From Methylocapsa aurea (lineage in GTDB: Bacteria > Pseudomonadota > Alphaproteobacteria > Rhizobiales > Beijerinckiaceae), in assembly GCF_000746085.1 (NCBI RefSeq), contig NZ_JQKO01000015.1, positions 1 through 64,000 of the forward strand: 64,000 nucleotides of DNA. The letters run 5' to 3'. This document shows, piece by piece, positions 61,924 through 64,000 of the stretch. A program made the translations under genes and the position numbers. A model generated the notes under the pieces. That model was given only the letters and a program-made list of their open reading frames with translations. It was not told the origin of the DNA and ran no database searches. Position 1 is the first letter of the stretch. Each line of letters begins with the position of its first letter.

Positions 61924-63117
61924 ATGCGCTCCCTCGACGACTTCGCTTCAAACAAACTCGCCGAGCTTGACCGCGCGAGCCTGCGCCGCACATTGGTCGA
62001 AAGCGCCCGCGAGGACGGTCTCTACATCGCGCGCGGCCGGCGGCGCCTTTTGTCGTTCTCCTGCAATGATTATCTGAACCTCAGCCATCATCCGGCGCTC
62101 AAGGCGGCGGCTTGCCAGGCGATCGCGCTCTATGGCGTCGGCGCCGGCGCTTCGCGGCTCGTCACCGGCAATCATCCCTTGCTCACCGAGCTCGAGTCCC
62201 GCCTTGCGCGGCTCAAGGGGACGCCGGCCTGTTGCGTTTTTGGTTCAGGCTATCTCGCCAATGCCGGGATCGTCCCGACCCTCGCCGGCTCTGGAGACCT
62301 CATTCTGATCGACGAACTTGCCCATGCCTGCCTTTGGGCCGGGGCGCAATTGTCGCCCGCCAAAACCCTGACCTTCCGCCATAATGACACAGCTCACGCC
62401 GAGGACTTGCTCGCCCGCGAGCGCGGCCAGTTTCGCCATGCCTTGCTTCTCACCGATGGGGTATTTTCCATGGATGGCGATCTTGCGCCCTTGCGCGATC
62501 TCGCCGCGCTTTGCGCCGCGTTCGACGTCTGGCTGATGGCCGATGACGCCCATGGCCTCGGCGTGATCGGCAATGGGCGCGGCTCGGCCTTCGCCGCGGG
62601 GCCCGAAGCGCTGGTTCCTTTGCAAATGGGCACGTTGTCCAAGGCGATTGGCGCCTATGGCGGCTATCTCTGCGCTTCGGCGCCAGTCATCGACCTGATG
62701 AAGACCCGCGCTCGCACGCTCGTTTATTCAACCGGCCTGCCACCGGCCATGGCGGGCGCCGCGATCGCGGCCTTGGACATCATCGAGAGCGACCCCGAAC
62801 TGACCAAAAGGCCGCTCGCCAAGGCGCGCCTCTTCACCTCCCTGCTCGGCCTCCAAGAGGCGCAAAGCCCCATCGTTCCGCTCATTGTCGGCGCGCCGGA
62901 GGCAGCCTTGGAAGCCTCGCGCCGCTTGGAGGAAAAGGGCTTTCTCGTCACGCCGATCCGGCCGCCGACAGTTCCCGAAGGAACGGCCCGGCTGCGCTTC
63001 GCCTTCACCGCCGGCCATGCGGACGAAGACATTATTCGCCTTGCTGACGCGGTGCGGCGTTGCGCCGACCTCGCCCCCACGCGCCAAAGCGAAACGCCAT
63101 GCCCGCGATCTTCATAA
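61924..63117 (+). CDS. bioF: 8-Amino-7-oxononanoate synthase
   Basis: A 397-residue PLP enzyme that condenses pimeloyl-ACP/CoA with alanine in biotin synthesis. GVGAGASRLVTGNHPLLTEL, DDAHGLGVIG and the PLP-lysine stretch GTLSKAIGAYGGYL are intact. It overlaps bioD by 19 bases, so the two are expressed together. Confidence 0.96.
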   Translation: MRSLDDFASNKLAELDRASLRRTLVESAREDGLYIARGRRRLLSFSCNDYLNLSHHPALKAAACQAIALYGVGAGASRLVTGNHPLLTELESRLARLKGTPACCVFGSGYLANAGIVPTLAGSGDLILIDELAHACLWAGAQLSPAKTLTFRHNDTAHAEDLLARERGQFRHALLLTDGVFSMDGDLAPLRDLAALCAAFDVWLMADDAHGLGVIGNGRGSAFAAGPEALVPLQMGTLSKAIGAYGGYLCASAPVIDLMKTRARTLVYSTGLPPAMAGAAIAALDIIESDPELTKRPLAKARLFTSLLGLQEAQSPIVPLIVGAPEAALEASRRLEEKGFLVTPIRPPTVPEGTARLRFAFTAGHADEDIIRLADAVRRCADLAPTRQSETPCPRSS

Positions 63118-63773
63118 CCGGGGCAGGAACGGATGTCGGCAAGACCTATGTCGCAGCGGGGCTCGTCCGTCTTTTGCGGCGGCGGGGACAGCCTGTCGAC
63201 GCCTTGAAGCCGGTGGTCAGCGGCTTCAATCCGGGCTCCCCATCAGGCAGCGATCCCGCCATTCTCCTCGACGCGCTCGGGCGAGCCATGACGGAGGAGG
63301 AATTCGCGCGGATCTCGCCTTGGCGCTTTCGTGCGCCCCTGTCGCCGGATATGGCGGCGCAGGCGGAAGGCCGCGCGATCGCGTTCCAAGAATTGATCGA
63401 TTTCTGCCAAGCGGCGATTGCGCGGACCGATGGCCTCTTGCTGATCGAAGGGGTCGGCGGACTCATGGTCCCGCTCGACGATCGCCATACCGTGCTGGAC
63501 CTGATGGTGGGGCTTGGCCTTCCGCTGATCTTCGTCGGCGGCAGCTATCTTGGCGCGATCAGCCATATTCTGACCGGGCTCGACGCGCTGCTCCGCCGCA
63601 ATCTCGACGTGCGCGCCATCGTGATCAGCGAGACCCCGGGCTCGAGCGTCGCCCTCGGCGCCATAGCGACGACACTCGCTCATTTCACGCAAGCGCCGCT
63701 GTTGACCTTGCCCCATCAATCGCCTGCGGCGCAGGGCGGCGAGGTTTTCGAGCAATTGGCCGAACTGCTGTAG
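63099..63773 (+). CDS. bioD: Dethiobiotin synthetase
   Basis: A 224-residue ATP-dependent carboxylase that closes the ureido ring of dethiobiotin. The start at 63099 (MPAIFITGAGTDVGKTYVAA) gives the P-loop at residue 10; further residues upstream in the frame overlap bioF. KPVVSGFNPGSP and LIEGVGGLMVPLDD are substrate and metal sites. Confidence 0.95.
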   Translation: MPAIFITGAGTDVGKTYVAAGLVRLLRRRGQPVDALKPVVSGFNPGSPSGSDPAILLDALGRAMTEEEFARISPWRFRAPLSPDMAAQAEGRAIAFQELIDFCQAAIARTDGLLLIEGVGGLMVPLDDRHTVLDLMVGLGLPLIFVGGSYLGAISHILTGLDALLRRNLDVRAIVISETPGSSVALGAIATTLAHFTQAPLLTLPHQSPAAQGGEVFEQLAELL

Positions 63774-64000
63774 AGACCGCGCGCCTCCAACCAATGGCAT
63801 AAAACATGCCTAGGGAAAGAAGGCGCAGCGCCGCGCGGTTTGGCGTCAGGCCCAAGCATCATTTTCGAAAAGTGGCCCCGGTTTTCGGGATGATGCAGAA
63901 TTAAAAATCCTAGAGCTTATTCCGAACAGATTGGTTCAATCTGTTCGGAATAAGCTCAGACACTTTAACACTGGAGCGGTTTCTGATCGATCAAATGACT
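63774..64000. other. Intergenic end of the window with repeat remnants
   Basis: After bioD a short C-like element (63855-63900, with GAAAAGTGGCCCCGGTTTTC) and then a truncated type B copy. No gene is seen before the window ends. Confidence 0.5.
63910..64000. repeat. Dispersed repeat type B, truncated by the window end
   Basis: Starts CTAGAGCTTATTCCGAACAG, contains the hairpin TCCGAACAGATTG...CAATCTGTTCGGA, and runs off the window within ATCGATCAAATGACT. Same orientation as 29785-29897. Confidence 0.75.

Noticed and set aside
1-64000. CRISPR arrays, insertion-sequence transposases and rRNA genes
   Set aside because: None was seen; the dispersed repeats are not regularly spaced and no transposase or Cas motif is present.

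Overview
The window looks like chromosomal DNA of a high-GC alphaproteobacterium of the order Hyphomicrobiales (Rhizobiales), most likely the Beijerinckiaceae (Methylocella/Methylocapsa-type). The clues are the LdtR/L,D-transpeptidase pair, a Bpt aminoacyl-transferase, the glyA-nrdR-ribD-ribE-recJ order, the bifunctional MaoC/Pta-AckA operon with DUF3141 proteins, and many short hairpin-rich intergenic repeats. The family is inferred from gene content, not from a marker search. There is no rRNA operon, recognisable transposase or CRISPR array. Two tRNA genes are present: Glu-UUC and Leu-UAA.

Layout. 1-9.5 kb: the end of a membrane protein, an exported membrane-anchored protein, a large GH94-type phosphorylase, then a periplasmic redox cluster (di-haem peroxidase, Tat-exported metallophosphoesterase, monohaem cytochrome c) and a small exported protein. 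9.5-16.7 kb: an L,D-transpeptidase, an aldo/keto reductase, an M32 carboxypeptidase, several small envelope or hypothetical proteins, and tRNA-Glu. 16.8-22.3 kb: a minus-strand run glyA, nrdR, ribD, ribE, recJ with overlapping junctions (one-carbon, riboflavin and DNA repair functions). 22.8-26.7 kb: a YidB-OmpA fusion facing an L,D-transpeptidase, with its probable MarR regulator ldtR behind it.

27.1-37.3 kb is a carbon-storage or overflow region. A DUF3141 (PhaC-like alpha/beta hydrolase) gene lies between inverted repeats. It converges on a six-gene operon read on the minus strand: fabI-like reductase, two CoA-transferase subunits, a second DUF3141, MaoC/phosphate acetyltransferase, acetate kinase. 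Together these could interconvert polyhydroxybutyrate-derived acids, acetoacetate, acyl-CoA, acyl phosphate and acetate. 37.7-45.9 kb is phosphate: ppk1, a phased triple Pho-box half-site array, pstS-pstC-pstA-pstB, a second pstS and a Fic-like gene, with no phoU in the operon.

46.3-64 kb is a mosaic of housekeeping genes (gpt, a CinA-type protein, YjbQ, D-Ala-D-Ala dipeptidase, RDD protein, bpt, parC, bioA, bioF, bioD) interrupted by accessory DNA. The accessory pieces are an AT-richer DUF262-HNH nuclease (GmrSD type) against the 3' end of tRNA-Leu, a small insertion bounded by a duplication of the bpt 3' end, and a 659-residue protein joining a PD-(D/E)XK-like and a PIN-like nuclease domain between bioA and bioF. 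The last is the best candidate for an undescribed defence system. Dispersed repeats of three types (called A, B and C here) fill many gaps; one B copy is a perfect 60-bp palindrome.
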